Counted from the stretch's first letter, positions 1 through 10,210 are shown. The stretch is 64,000 nt of DNA from an uncultured Saprospiraceae bacterium (GCA_937928045.1 CALFWO010000003.1:30704-94703); one strand, 5' to 3'. Notes: generated from the sequence alone by a model not told the origin. Translations and numbers: made by a program.

Positions 1-2
1 GG

Positions 3-899
3 CACAATGACATCCCTGTTGAAGAATTAAACAAGAAATACCTTACTGAGTATTCTAGATTCATTCAAGTAAAAAATACCAAAGTGCACTATCAACAAAA
101 GGGTACTGGTCCTGCTTTGGTGCTACTTCATGGAACTGCTTCAAGTTCTCATACTTGGGAAAAGTGGATGGAAATCTTATCCAATGACTTTCAAGTAATT
201 GCCCCGGATTTACCAAGTTTTGGTTTAACTGGACCAAGACCTGATGGTCAATACCAAGAATCAGATATGCTTGATTTTATCCATGAATTTGTTGATCAAA
301 TTGGACTGGACAGTTTTTACTTGGGGGGAAATTCTCTTGGCGGACTATATTGTTGGCAGTATGCTGCTAAATATCCTCGTCAAGTAATAAAAATGATGTT
401 GAGTAATAGCCTAGGATATCCTTCGGATCAAAAGAAACCACTTGGTTTTAGGTTGGCAGCCAGCCCTGTTGCGCCATTGCTGCAAAAACTCACGCCAAGA
501 TCCATTGTAGACCAAACCTTAAGGAAAAGCTTTGTAGATGAAAGCCTTGTTGATGAAAAAATGGTTGATCGATACTTCGAATTATTGCTTAGAGCTGGTA
601 ACAGAAAAGCTTATGTTTCAAGAATGAAGCAACGGTCCCAACTAGATACAATAGAAATTTCAACCATTCAAACACCAACTTTGATAATGTGGGGCGTTTT
701 AGATCAAGTCGTTCCGTCGGTACATGCCTTTAAATTCTATAGAGATCTGCCTATTAGCAACATCAGGTTATATCCTGAAATTGGACATTTGCCAATGGAA
801 GAATTGCCGAAAGCTTCAGCAGAAGATTTAAGGGAATTTTTGCTAAATCCGGTTAAAGAAAAAAAGGATTTACAGTTGATTCCCAGAGACTTATCCTAA
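3..899 (+). CDS. alpha/beta hydrolase, 5' end outside window
   Basis: This is the C-terminal part of an alpha/beta-fold hydrolase; the substrate is unknown. The frame is open back to the first bases of the window, and the stretch before the GTG at 84 reads like the usual N-terminal lead-in of the family (RFIQVKNTKVHYQQKG). The GTG is therefore not the start and the gene begins upstream. The oxyanion-side motif LLHGTASSSHTW comes first. The nucleophile elbow is GNSLGG (Ser codon 333-335), the acid is the Asp in MWGVLDQVV, and the catalytic His is in IGHLPMEE. All three triad members are present, so it should be active. It lies 83 bases before smc, which has its own promoter-like element. A haloalkane dehalogenase, esterase or C-C hydrolase role cannot be separated by eye. 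Confidence 0.85.
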   Translation, partial: HNDIPVEELNKKYLTEYSRFIQVKNTKVHYQQKGTGPALVLLHGTASSSHTWEKWMEILSNDFQVIAPDLPSFGLTGPRPDGQYQESDMLDFIHEFVDQIGLDSFYLGGNSLGGLYCWQYAAKYPRQVIKMMLSNSLGYPSDQKKPLGFRLAASPVAPLLQKLTPRSIVDQTLRKSFVDESLVDEKMVDRYFELLLRAGNRKAYVSRMKQRSQLDTIEISTIQTPTLIMWGVLDQVVPSVHAFKFYRDLPISNIRLYPEIGHLPMEELPKASAEDLREFLLNPVKEKKDLQLIPRDLS

Positions 900-968
900 G
901 ATTACGTTTTCTTTGAAATTTGTGGAAAACTTCTACTAATTACTGAATTAGAAACTTAGGGATTTCCC

Positions 969-976
969 TAATTTTG
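969..976 (+). promoter_or_regulatory. candidate -7 promoter element of smc
   Basis: TAATTTTG is an exact match to the Bacteroidota -7 consensus TAnnTTTG. It ends six bases before the proposed smc ATG at 983, so the transcript would be leaderless or nearly so. No convincing TTG -33 element is visible about 20 bases upstream. Confidence 0.4.
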
Positions 977-982
977 CTAGCT

Positions 983-3900
983 ATGCGATTAAAAAGTCTA
1001 GCGATTAAAGGATTTAAAAGTTTTGCTAACGAGACAATCATCAACTTTCAAGAAGATGTCATCGGGATAGTAGGGCCAAACGGATCTGGAAAATCTAATA
1101 TAGTTGATGCCATTAGATGGGTATTGGGAGAGCAGAAGTCCAAGGAATTGCGTTTGGAAAAAATGTCTAACATTATTTTCAATGGAACGAAGAAAAGAAA
1201 ACCAAGTGGTCTGGCATCAGTATCTCTTACTTTTGAGAATACCAAAAACATACTTCCGACTGAATATCAGACAGTTACTATTTCCAGAATTTTATACAGA
1301 TCTGGAGAGAGTGAGTATCGATTAAACAATGTTCCTTGTAGACTCAAGGACATTACCTCACTTTTCTTAGATACCGGAATAGGCTCCAATTCTTATGCTA
1401 TCATTGCGCTAGGAATGGTAGACGACTTGCTTCAGGATAAGGACAATTCTCGAAGAAAGATGTTTGAGCAGGCTGCAGGAATTTCCAAATACAAAAGAAG
1501 AAAGCACGAAACCCTCAATAAGCTTAAGAATACTACAGAAGACCTAGATAGAGTTGAAGATTTACTTTTTGAAATAGACGGAAATCTTAAACAGTTAGAA
1601 AAGCAAGCGAAGAGAACCAAGCGATACTACGAACTCAAAGAAAAATATAAAGAGCATTCTGTTTCCTTGGCCTCTATCAAGCTATCTTCCTACAAAGGAG
1701 ATCATCAAGAACTGGAAGTAAAATTAAGAACAGAAGAGGACGCACTGCTGAAACTAGATACAGAATTACGTCAATTGGAAGCTTCGTTGGAATCTGAGAA
1801 AAAGCAAAATCTAGACAAAGAGAAAATGCTAAGTGACTCGCAGAAAGCGGTGAATGAATCGGACGCTGCTTTGCGGGATATGGAGTCTGACAAAAGAGTG
1901 TTTAAACAGAAGTTCGAATTTTTAGAGCAAGATAAAGGGAAGTTAGGAGCTGAAATCGAAAGTGCCAACGAGCGCATTGGAGAATTGAAAGTCCAAGTAG
2001 AAAATTATGAAACGTCATTAGACCAAGAAAAAATAATAGAAGCAGAAAACGAGCAGAAGTTTATTGCCTCCAAAGAAGCTTTAGATAAGGTTCGAAGCCA
2101 ACATGGAAACTTACAATCTGAGTTGGAAGCTCATGTTCAAAATCAACAATCCATAGATAAAGAGGTTTTTGAGTTAGAAAAAAATAAGGCGATTAGCCTA
2201 AATCAAATTGAAAACCACGTTGCAGAAACTAACTTGGTACTAGAACAGGTTACTCAAAAGAGATCTGAAATTTCAGATTTTGATAAAGTTATTGAACAGC
2301 AGGAATCGGAGAAACTTGAAGTAACCGAAAGATTAGAGGCATTGGAGCAAGCAGAAACAAAGCGGCAGGCTTCTATCATGGCCAATGAAACCAAGTTGGA
2401 GTCGATAAGGAAAGAATTAAGCGACATCAACCGATCGCTGGATGCAAAGCGCAATGAATACAAGTTGACCAAAAGTATGGTTGAAAACTTGGAAGGATTT
2501 CCAGAGTCTATTAAGTTCTTGAGTAAGAATAAATCTTGGTCTCAAAATGCTACTTTGCTTTCAGACATCATCTATTGTGATCCTGATTATCGGGTAGCTA
2601 TAGAAGCTTACTTAGAGCCTTACTTGAACTATTATGTGGCAGATACGCTGAAGGATGCTTTTGCCGGTGTTAACCTTTTAGGGAAATCTCAAAAAGGAAA
2701 AGCGAATTTCTTTGTCTTAGAATCGATTCCTGACTCAAACTCGAGCCCAACTTTGATTGGAGGAACTATCCGAGCGTTGGATAAAGTGAAAATCGATCAG
2801 AAATACAAAAACCTTTTTCATCACTTACTCGGCAATGTTTTCATAACTGAACAAGAGCATGTCGACAGCACTTTGATTGGAGGGGACTCAATCTTATTAT
2901 CGAATACAGGAAGATTTGTTCAACGCAAGTTTAGCTTGAGCGGAGGTTCAGTAGGATTGTTTGAAGGGAAAAAAATTGGACGTAAGAAAAATTTAGAAGT
3001 ACTTGAAGTCGCAATAAATAAATTAGAAGCGGAGGAGAAAAGATTGAATATTGACTTTCAAAAAGTCAAGGAACAATTGTTTGAGTTAAAAAAGAATATT
3101 TCAAACGAAGAAATCAAAAAAGAAAGAAGCATTCTTAATCGCATTGAACAAGAATTGGTAACATTTAAGACGCGGAAAGAGAATATTGATCAATTTATTA
3201 GAGATGCCGATTCAAGAAAATTAAAAGCTGAGGTGGCCATTAATCATCTCCAGCAAATTGTAGCTGAAGTTGAAGTGGCTTGGAAGACCAAAAAAGAAGA
3301 AGAAGTTGCGTTAAGGGAAAATGTTAAAGACAAAGATGAAGCTTTCAGAAAAGTTGCCGATGAATTGAGTCTTGCTTCAAATGCATATAATCAAAACAAC
3401 ATTGAGTTCATACGTCAGCAAAACAAAGTTCAAGGACTTGAAAAGGAATTGGAGTATCGTGAGACTCAATTAGCCGAATTCAGAAACAAGATCACTGCTA
3501 ACAATGAGGCGATCAGTAAGTCGATTGTCGAATCTGATGAAATGCAGTCTGCTATCAAAGAATTGGAGGCGCAACTTTTAGAGGGATATGAGAAAAGAAA
3601 AGCGCTTGAAGGCTCGTTGACGGCAGCCGAACAAAATTATTTTCAGGCGCGAGGAGGAATTTCTGAGCTAGAAGATAACGTGAAAACGAAAACTAGAGCT
3701 CGAACAAAACTTGTTGAAGTTATTCAAAGTTTAAAGGATCGATTCAATCAAATGAAATTAGAATTGACTTCTATTTCGGAAAGATTGAGGATTGAATTTA
3801 ATATTGACATTAATGAAGTATTAAAGCAAGAGAAGGAAGAAGATGAAAATATCGATTTAGAAGAATTAGAATCGAAAGTGACTAAACTTAAAAAACGACT

Positions 3901-4537
3901 GGATAATTATGGAGAAATAAATCCAATGGCAGTTGAGGCTTACGATGAGATGAAAATTCGATTTGATAGCATTACTGCTCAAAGAAACGATATTCTTGAA
4001 GCTAAAGGCTTACTACTTGAAACAATCAAAGAAATTGAAGATTCGGCTACAAGTCAGTTCTTGGAAGCTTTCGAAAAGGCTCGAGGATACTTCATCGAAG
4101 TATTTAGAACTTTATTTACCGAGGATGATCATTGTGATTTAATTTTAGAAGATCCTGAAAATCCATTAGACAGTAAGATTAAGATTATAGCCAAACCTAA
4201 AGGAAAACGTCCTTTGACAATTAATCAACTTTCTGGGGGAGAAAAGACGTTGACGGCCACTGCATTATTGTTTGCCTTGTACTTATTGAAGCCTGCACCT
4301 TTCTGTGTATTTGATGAAGTCGATGCGCCACTTGATGATGCCAATATCGAAAAGTTCAATAAAATTGTTCGGAAATTCTCTCAAGAGTCGCAGTTTATCA
4401 TTGTTACCCACAATAAAGCCACTATGGCGGCAGTAGATACTATCTACGGAGTATTTATGCAGGACATGGGGGTTTCAGATGTTGCAGCAGTTGATTTCAG
4501 AGAATTGGAAAACACTGCTACATTAGTAACCGCTTAG
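983..4537 (+). CDS. smc: chromosome segregation protein SMC
   Basis: SMC ATPase, the core of the bacterial condensin that compacts and separates sister chromosomes with ScpA and ScpB. It is full length at 1184 residues. The N-terminal head has Walker A GPNGSGKSN at about residues 31-39. Long Glu/Lys-rich coiled coils flank a hinge at about 510-660. The C-terminal head has the signature LSGGEKTLTATALL near 1082 and Walker B with D-loop FCVFDEVDAPLDDAN near 1105. The longer frame opens with TTG at 974, inside the promoter-like element. The ATG at 983 gives MRLKSLAIKGFKSF, the standard SMC N-terminus, so I chose it. scpA and scpB are not in the window, while parAB is about 50 kb away. Confidence 0.97.
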   Translation: MRLKSLAIKGFKSFANETIINFQEDVIGIVGPNGSGKSNIVDAIRWVLGEQKSKELRLEKMSNIIFNGTKKRKPSGLASVSLTFENTKNILPTEYQTVTISRILYRSGESEYRLNNVPCRLKDITSLFLDTGIGSNSYAIIALGMVDDLLQDKDNSRRKMFEQAAGISKYKRRKHETLNKLKNTTEDLDRVEDLLFEIDGNLKQLEKQAKRTKRYYELKEKYKEHSVSLASIKLSSYKGDHQELEVKLRTEEDALLKLDTELRQLEASLESEKKQNLDKEKMLSDSQKAVNESDAALRDMESDKRVFKQKFEFLEQDKGKLGAEIESANERIGELKVQVENYETSLDQEKIIEAENEQKFIASKEALDKVRSQHGNLQSELEAHVQNQQSIDKEVFELEKNKAISLNQIENHVAETNLVLEQVTQKRSEISDFDKVIEQQESEKLEVTERLEALEQAETKRQASIMANETKLESIRKELSDINRSLDAKRNEYKLTKSMVENLEGFPESIKFLSKNKSWSQNATLLSDIIYCDPDYRVAIEAYLEPYLNYYVADTLKDAFAGVNLLGKSQKGKANFFVLESIPDSNSSPTLIGGTIRALDKVKIDQKYKNLFHHLLGNVFITEQEHVDSTLIGGDSILLSNTGRFVQRKFSLSGGSVGLFEGKKIGRKKNLEVLEVAINKLEAEEKRLNIDFQKVKEQLFELKKNISNEEIKKERSILNRIEQELVTFKTRKENIDQFIRDADSRKLKAEVAINHLQQIVAEVEVAWKTKKEEEVALRENVKDKDEAFRKVADELSLASNAYNQNNIEFIRQQNKVQGLEKELEYRETQLAEFRNKITANNEAISKSIVESDEMQSAIKELEAQLLEGYEKRKALEGSLTAAEQNYFQARGGISELEDNVKTKTRARTKLVEVIQSLKDRFNQMKLELTSISERLRIEFNIDINEVLKQEKEEDENIDLEELESKVTKLKKRLDNYGEINPMAVEAYDEMKIRFDSITAQRNDILEAKGLLLETIKEIEDSATSQFLEAFEKARGYFIEVFRTLFTEDDHCDLILEDPENPLDSKIKIIAKPKGKRPLTINQLSGGEKTLTATALLFALYLLKPAPFCVFDEVDAPLDDANIEKFNKIVRKFSQESQFIIVTHNKATMAAVDTIYGVFMQDMGVSDVAAVDFRELENTATLVTA

Positions 4538-4592
4538 AAGAGCCAAAAGATATTTGATAGAACATTCGATGAATAATCTAACAGATATCTTA

Positions 4593-4946
4593 TTAAGACT
4601 TTGATCTTACCATTGGTCGAGCTAGTTTTAAGGGCTGAGTGGAGTAGTACCTCCTTTTTATTTCATACATTTTCTTGGTCTTTCTTGAAGGTTGAATTCC
4701 TTTGAAAGCAAAAAGATAGGAAATCACTTTTTCGAGAATAAAATTGATTTGTTGTATTGATCCATTCCGGGTTATTGTTATAATTAACTTTCCAGCAGAA
4801 AGGGTTAGCTGATGAAGAATCATTTCACTTTTTTTCTGTTTCCTTAGAAAATTTTCAATGAAAAATAATTGAGTGTTGGTAAGGCTAATGTAATTATCTG
4901 TGATTTCGCATTGAATAGATTCTTTGCAAGGCATTGTTTTTTTCAT
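4593..4946 (-). CDS. hypothetical protein, 117 residues
   Basis: No family recognised. The frame starts with ATG (MKKTMPCKESIQCEITDNY). It contains an amphipathic segment around FFIENFLRKQKK and ends in a strongly basic tail (ARPMVRSKS). There is no signal peptide or clear membrane segment. It is convergent with smc and nothing else overlaps the interval. No exact TAnnTTTG element is obvious upstream. It may be a lineage-specific small gene or a chance open frame in AT-rich DNA. Confidence 0.4.
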   Translation of the reverse strand: MKKTMPCKESIQCEITDNYISLTNTQLFFIENFLRKQKKSEMILHQLTLSAGKLIITITRNGSIQQINFILEKVISYLFAFKGIQPSRKTKKMYEIKRRYYSTQPLKLARPMVRSKS

Positions 4947-5087
4947 TTTATTACATAGACGTAGAAAAAAGGAATCTTCAACATTTAAATGCTGTAGTTG
5001 AATTATTCTACTTTGTAATGTGCTGAAAATGAGAAGATAGGAGTATAGTATTTTTTTAAAATAAATTGATTTTACAAAATATCACAT

Positions 5088-6044
5088 TTAATTTACGGGA
5101 TTTGTAACCTTCTTATTGTCAAAAAAAGCGGTTAAATTTTGTATCACCAATTCCCCCATGGCAAGTCTAGTTTTTAAGCTAGCGGAGCCTAAATGTGGCA
5201 GAATGACAGTGTTGTCAAGAACTCTTAATGCTTCTGGTATGAAAGGTTCATTTTCAAAGACATCGAGACCTGCTCCTGCTATTTTGCCTTTTTCTAAACA
5301 TTGAATTAAAGCTGATTCATCAATAACTGCGCCTCTGGCGGTATTGATTATAAATGCCGTCGATTTCATCAAGCTAAGCCTTTCGGCATTGATCATTTGA
5401 TGGGTGTCTTTGTTGTATGCCACATGCAGTGATACGAAGTCTACAGTTTGTAGTAGTTCATCTAAAGGCAAGTAGTGCAACCCCGTTTTTTCCTCTTCAT
5501 CCTTGGAAAGCCTTGTACGATTCCAATAGCTAATTTTCATGTTAAATCCTACCGCTCTTCGGGCCATGGCTTTGCCAATACGCCCCAAACCTACAATGCC
5601 AATGTGTGCACCAAAGATATCCGTACCGAGTAATTGAGTCGGTTCCCAGCCGCGCCATTGCCCGGAACGCGCTAAACGGCTTCCTTTGGTTATTTTGCGG
5701 GCAGTTGCCATCAATAAAGCAAAGGCAGTATCGGCGGATGTTTCTGTTAATACGCCAGGAGTATTGGTTACAACAACGCCGTTTTTTGAAGCAGCTTGAA
5801 TATCAATATTATTATAGCCAACAGCATAGTTCGCAATTATTTTAACAGTAGGATTTTCTACAAAAAACTGTGCATCAATTCGGTCAGATAATAAAGTTAC
5901 GATGCCTTTATATTTATGAATTCCTGCTGATTTTATTCCTTCAGATATAGTAGAAAATTCGTTGAAAGTACAATCAAAATTTTGATTTAATTTCTCCAAA
6001 GTTTTTTTAGGAAGTGGGGTAGCAACAAATATTTTATTTTTCAT
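5088..6044 (-). CDS. D-2-hydroxyacid dehydrogenase (glyoxylate/hydroxypyruvate reductase type)
   Basis: NAD(P)-dependent D-isomer 2-hydroxyacid dehydrogenase, 318 residues, the normal family length. The Rossmann dinucleotide motif GIVGLGRIGKAMARRA lies in the middle. The catalytic Arg is in NTARGAVIDE, the Glu in LDVFENEP and the His in ILPHLGSAS, so the catalytic set is complete. The N-terminal half resembles glyoxylate/hydroxypyruvate reductases more than phosphoglycerate dehydrogenase, and there is no ACT domain. The substrate is an inference. The ATG follows the TAA of the upstream gene with no base between, so the two are surely cotranscribed and perhaps translationally coupled. Confidence 0.93.
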   Translation of the reverse strand: MKNKIFVATPLPKKTLEKLNQNFDCTFNEFSTISEGIKSAGIHKYKGIVTLLSDRIDAQFFVENPTVKIIANYAVGYNNIDIQAASKNGVVVTNTPGVLTETSADTAFALLMATARKITKGSRLARSGQWRGWEPTQLLGTDIFGAHIGIVGLGRIGKAMARRAVGFNMKISYWNRTRLSKDEEEKTGLHYLPLDELLQTVDFVSLHVAYNKDTHQMINAERLSLMKSTAFIINTARGAVIDESALIQCLEKGKIAGAGLDVFENEPFIPEALRVLDNTVILPHLGSASLKTRLAMGELVIQNLTAFFDNKKVTNPVN

Positions 6045-7466
6045 TTACTTTTCAAGTTCTGCAATTTTTTCTTCAATCCAAGTACGATTCACAGCAATTC
6101 CTTTCATTTCAGAAAGCGTTGTTTTTATTTTATTAATTTTCTTTTTATCACCTGGTATGATTTGTATCAATTGACTCATGATTTTAATTAAATTTTTGTA
6201 GTTGGATCGGCGGCCAGAATCTAATTCTTTGTGACGAGTAATGTAGGTACGAAGTGACCGAAGTAGAGAGTCCAAAGCATCATATTCATTAAGTTCAAAG
6301 TAGGTTTGAATAAGTGTAACTTTAGTTTTGAGGTTATCAAATAAATCCCTGAATTCATAGTCCCTTATAACTTCGATTACTTTATGGAATTCTTTTTTAT
6401 AAAAATAAATTAAGCCAAGCTGAAATCTAAGTTGGTTTTCTTTAATTTTTTTGGGTAAGAATTCTCCATATTCTATTGCAAATTTTTCTGCCCAATCTGA
6501 TTCACCTTGCCTTAATGCCGTGACTGTAATATTTCGATATTTAACTCTAGTCATTTTATTGTTTTCAAGGATAAGGTCTAGAGCAATTAAAGATTTATAA
6601 ATACTAAATAATTTTTGTAGAAATTCTTGCTGACCGTTATTAATTTTTCCAATGCAAAAGTTTATTAGTGAAGTGTAAATTGAATTAACTTCGGCCTTGT
6701 CAATTTTGTTACCCTCTTTCGTAAGTAAGTTCTCTAATTCACTATAAAAATTGATGTCCTCATTATTAGATACTTGAGTTAGATAAACAAGTCTGTAAAT
6801 TTGTCCAATTGGAGAAAGTAGTTCTGGAGATTCATTAACCAATGATAATATTTCATTGATCAAAGTAATATTGGTTTCTCTTTTTACCAATTTAGTACGG
6901 CTATTAAGATCCGTGGCAAATTTGAACTTTTCGGAAAAATAATACTGGTCTAAATTATTTAGGATAGTAGGTAAATTGCTAGTTTCTGTTCGATTTCCTC
7001 GATGTTCAATTAGATATCTTTCTTTTTCAAGTTGAATTTTGAAAAGTAAAAAGTCAGGGGAGTATTTGTGTTTTTTTTGTTTTGGATCTTCAATATTCTT
7101 AATTAATCCATTGAGTAGAGGTTTGATGTTTTTTTTTCGTACCGCTCTTATGGAATGTAAGTCAAACGCGAATTTATCAGATTGAAAGTCTTCATTTGCA
7201 ATAAACCTGACAATCAGCTTTGTTAAATCTGATTGATATTTTCGAAATCTGACTTCATTAAAAGGCCCTTTAGCCTTTATTATGCCCCAAATTTTAGAAT
7301 TATCTTCTACAGCTGCATTGTTTAGTTCAAGCCTTGAATAATAATCAAACAAAGAAAGAATTTGAGTATTTGTGTTGAAATAGGGAGAGTTTAAAAATTT
7401 TCGAAGCTTGCGAAGTTCTTTGTATTCAAATATTTCTAATACTTGAATGAGTTTTGTTTTTTTCAT
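6045..7466 (-). CDS. conserved-looking hypothetical protein, 473 residues
   Basis: No named family recognised. The protein is predicted soluble, rich in Lys, Leu, Ile and Glu, without signal peptide or membrane segment. Regular helical stretches such as LIYFYKKEFHKVIEVIRDYEF and KVTLIQTYFELNEYDALDSLLRSL suggest a TPR-like all-alpha solenoid. The N-terminal region has a patterned FLNSPYFN segment. It is the first gene of a two-gene operon, with its TAA directly abutting the ATG of the dehydrogenase. It may be a helical scaffold, but no function should be assigned. Confidence 0.8.
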   Translation of the reverse strand: MKKTKLIQVLEIFEYKELRKLRKFLNSPYFNTNTQILSLFDYYSRLELNNAAVEDNSKIWGIIKAKGPFNEVRFRKYQSDLTKLIVRFIANEDFQSDKFAFDLHSIRAVRKKNIKPLLNGLIKNIEDPKQKKHKYSPDFLLFKIQLEKERYLIEHRGNRTETSNLPTILNNLDQYYFSEKFKFATDLNSRTKLVKRETNITLINEILSLVNESPELLSPIGQIYRLVYLTQVSNNEDINFYSELENLLTKEGNKIDKAEVNSIYTSLINFCIGKINNGQQEFLQKLFSIYKSLIALDLILENNKMTRVKYRNITVTALRQGESDWAEKFAIEYGEFLPKKIKENQLRFQLGLIYFYKKEFHKVIEVIRDYEFRDLFDNLKTKVTLIQTYFELNEYDALDSLLRSLRTYITRHKELDSGRRSNYKNLIKIMSQLIQIIPGDKKKINKIKTTLSEMKGIAVNRTWIEEKIAELEK

Positions 7467-7700
7467 AGGAAATAATTCACTATTTTTAACCGATAGCTCT
7501 AGAATGAAACTTTTAAAAATTCACAAATTGTTGGGTTGTATAATCTTAACTCATTAATTTAGAGAAGTTTACAATCGTTTATTTTTAGGGTTCGTAGTGA
7601 TTGGTCTTCACAATGTATGAATTTTGTACCGTTTTCAAGTATGAAAATGACACAAATTTATATGAGTAAGGATTTAATCCCTCCATACAATACTACGAGA

Positions 7701-10193
7701 ATGAATATATCAAAGAAAATATCAATCATCTTATTGGCATTCCTGCCATCATTTCTGTGTGCTCAAGTCATAGAAAACCACATTGTGGGGATGGATCAAA
7801 CCCTTTTCCTGGAATATGTAAGTCCGAACTACGGTTTGACTGTAAATGAGGCTCCTTTGCATGGAACATATGTGATATACTCCGAGCCCTATAATGGTTC
7901 GCCTTCTGGCCTTTGGCATTTGGACTATACCCCCAATACTGGATATTTAGGCCCAGATTCTATTCTTATCACTGTCCAAAATGACCATCCGATTTTCAAT
8001 TTTCCGATACAAAAAATGATTGCAATTTCTGTTGTACCGGCTAGTATTGAAGCAAATGATGATTTTGTAAGCGTAGAGCCAGGGAATATAGCTTTGATTG
8101 ATGTTCTTTCAAATGATGTAGCCACATCGACTCCTTATCTAGAAGTGGTTTCATTAACCAATAACGTAGATGTTGAAATAGTCGGTTCTCAAATCGAAAT
8201 TCAAACTGATCCTGACTACAGAGGAATAGCGAAGTTTTCTTATACAGCATGTGTTGATCCAGAAACTTGTAGTATTGGAATGGGAGTGGTGTTTGTTGAA
8301 AACGTTGGTTCAATGATTGATACTTTCGAATTGGGAACGAATTACAAACATCCTAAAAAGAATTTGTTGCCTTTGTCAGATGGCTATCAGGTAACTGATG
8401 CTCCTAATCATGGCGAGCTCGATAATTTTGGGGATGGTAACGTTAATTACACGCCAGATGAATTCCATTTGGGTAAAGATACTTTTACAATTGCCTACAA
8501 CACCAATACTAGTTCTGTCTCTATTCGAACTTTCATCATTGAGACATTTGATACTCCTGCACCGCTCACATTGGCTGTCGCGGATCAAGTCGAAATAGCT
8601 GTGAATGGCAACGCTGTGATAGATGTATTAGCGAATGATTTGGGTAACAATTTGATTCTGCAACAGATTACGCTGGATCCAGTAAATGGTACAGCCGTAA
8701 TTGTTGGCAATGAGATTGACTACACCGCAAATTCAGGATTTGTAGGATTAGAAAAAATTCAGTACAAAGTCTGTACTCCGAATTTTTCCAATTGTGAGAT
8801 TACTGATTTGCTAATTTTTGTAGACAATCAAAATCCTGCAAATTCTGATTATGAATTAATTACCTCAGCGAATACTCCGTTGATTATTGACTACAAAGGA
8901 AATTTAGCAGGTTGGGATTTTGTTCCTAGTAACAGTACTTCAGCGCAAGGTGGGATTTTAGAATATCACAGTGGAATATGGAATGGAGTAGTCAATGGTC
9001 AAAATGTTGAAGGGGAAAACTTATTGATTTATTATCCGCCAACTGATATGATAGGTATGGATAATTTTTCATTAGACTATTGTTTGAACGGAGAATGTGT
9101 TGGAGTCAATGTTGATTTAGAAGTTACTGTTGATCCTGACCCCGCAGAAAATCCACATTGCGTTTATGATTGTGTTTGGCCCGGTGACGCTGATGCGGAT
9201 GGGAAAGTTACCATTAAGGATGTTCTAGCCGTTGGCTATTGTGCAGGTGAAGTTGGAATCGCTCGTCAAGGGCCAGCAACTGATCAAATTTGGTATCCAA
9301 GATTTTCTGAAAATTGGGAAAAAATAGCACCTGGTTCAGGCGTTAATTTAAAGCATATTGATGTGGACGGTGACGGTGTTGTTACCAAAGATGATGTGAC
9401 ACTGATTTCAAGTTTTTATGGAGAAGAAAATTCCATTACAGTCGAAGAAAATCCAGTTGCATCAAATGTTCCGATTTATTTCGTTTCGCAGACACAAAAT
9501 CCTCAGCCAGGAGATCATGTAGTTATTGATATCCTTCTTGGAGCTGAACCCACTCCAGCTATTGATGTCTCTGGAATAACATTCAGTTTAAATTATAATA
9601 CTGATGTTGTTGTCGAAGGAAGTTTTAAGGTGAATTTCAAAAGAGATTCTTGGTTGTCTTATGACTCGCCTGTTCTGAATTTCGTGAAACGTCCATTTGA
9701 AGGCAAGATTGATGTAGCTTATACTAGAGTAGAAGGTACAATGGCTAGTGGTTTTGGAAAAATAGGAACCGTTGATTTTATTATTGAAGACGAGATTGAT
9801 GGAATTAGACAAGGTGATGAATATGCATTTAATATTTCAGTTGAAAATACCAATGTAATGAATGGGGCTGGATTCTATAACGGACTATTTGGAGAAGGAA
9901 TAACTTTGACAATAGCCAATGCTATAGATGCTGACAATTCTTTGAATCCTGAAGATTTAGCGATCTATCCGAACCCAACTTCCGGTGTTTTAAATGTTCA
10001 CTTGAATGGTAAAAACAATTTCCGGTCAATCGAAATAGTTGACATTGCTGGTCGCATTTTGCAAATGGAAGAAAACAAAACAAATCACATAATACTTGAT
10101 GTAAGTGCTTATCAGGATGGAATGTATTTCCTTAGGGCAACAACAGACAAGGGCTTTATTACAAAACGCTTTCAGGTTTATGATTTGAAATAA
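7701..10193 (+). CDS. T9SS-exported surface protein with Ig-like, dockerin-like and possible cohesin-like domains
   Basis: Secreted multidomain protein of about 830 residues. The frame extends back to 7617, but the ATG at 7701 puts a clean signal peptide first (KKISIILLAFLPSFLCAQ), so I chose it. Two Ig/cadherin-like modules are marked by ALIDVLSNDVA and AVIDVLANDLG with a following GFVGLEKIQYKVC. At about residues 494-573 there are two dockerin-like calcium loops, GDADADGKVTIKDV and DVDGDGVVTKDDV. Residues of about 585-735 (VDVSGITFSLNYN-like start, aromatic strands) could be a cohesin-like fold. The end is a type A sorting domain: IYPNPTSGVLNV, then DIAGRIL, then GMYFLRATT, for T9SS export and surface anchoring. 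The ligand is unknown. A bidirectional terminator follows. Confidence 0.88.
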   Translation: MNISKKISIILLAFLPSFLCAQVIENHIVGMDQTLFLEYVSPNYGLTVNEAPLHGTYVIYSEPYNGSPSGLWHLDYTPNTGYLGPDSILITVQNDHPIFNFPIQKMIAISVVPASIEANDDFVSVEPGNIALIDVLSNDVATSTPYLEVVSLTNNVDVEIVGSQIEIQTDPDYRGIAKFSYTACVDPETCSIGMGVVFVENVGSMIDTFELGTNYKHPKKNLLPLSDGYQVTDAPNHGELDNFGDGNVNYTPDEFHLGKDTFTIAYNTNTSSVSIRTFIIETFDTPAPLTLAVADQVEIAVNGNAVIDVLANDLGNNLILQQITLDPVNGTAVIVGNEIDYTANSGFVGLEKIQYKVCTPNFSNCEITDLLIFVDNQNPANSDYELITSANTPLIIDYKGNLAGWDFVPSNSTSAQGGILEYHSGIWNGVVNGQNVEGENLLIYYPPTDMIGMDNFSLDYCLNGECVGVNVDLEVTVDPDPAENPHCVYDCVWPGDADADGKVTIKDVLAVGYCAGEVGIARQGPATDQIWYPRFSENWEKIAPGSGVNLKHIDVDGDGVVTKDDVTLISSFYGEENSITVEENPVASNVPIYFVSQTQNPQPGDHVVIDILLGAEPTPAIDVSGITFSLNYNTDVVVEGSFKVNFKRDSWLSYDSPVLNFVKRPFEGKIDVAYTRVEGTMASGFGKIGTVDFIIEDEIDGIRQGDEYAFNISVENTNVMNGAGFYNGLFGEGITLTIANAIDADNSLNPEDLAIYPNPTSGVLNVHLNGKNNFRSIEIVDIAGRILQMEENKTNHIILDVSAYQDGMYFLRATTDKGFITKRFQVYDLK

Positions 10194-10210
10194 TTGATAA
10201 ATAACCAAGT

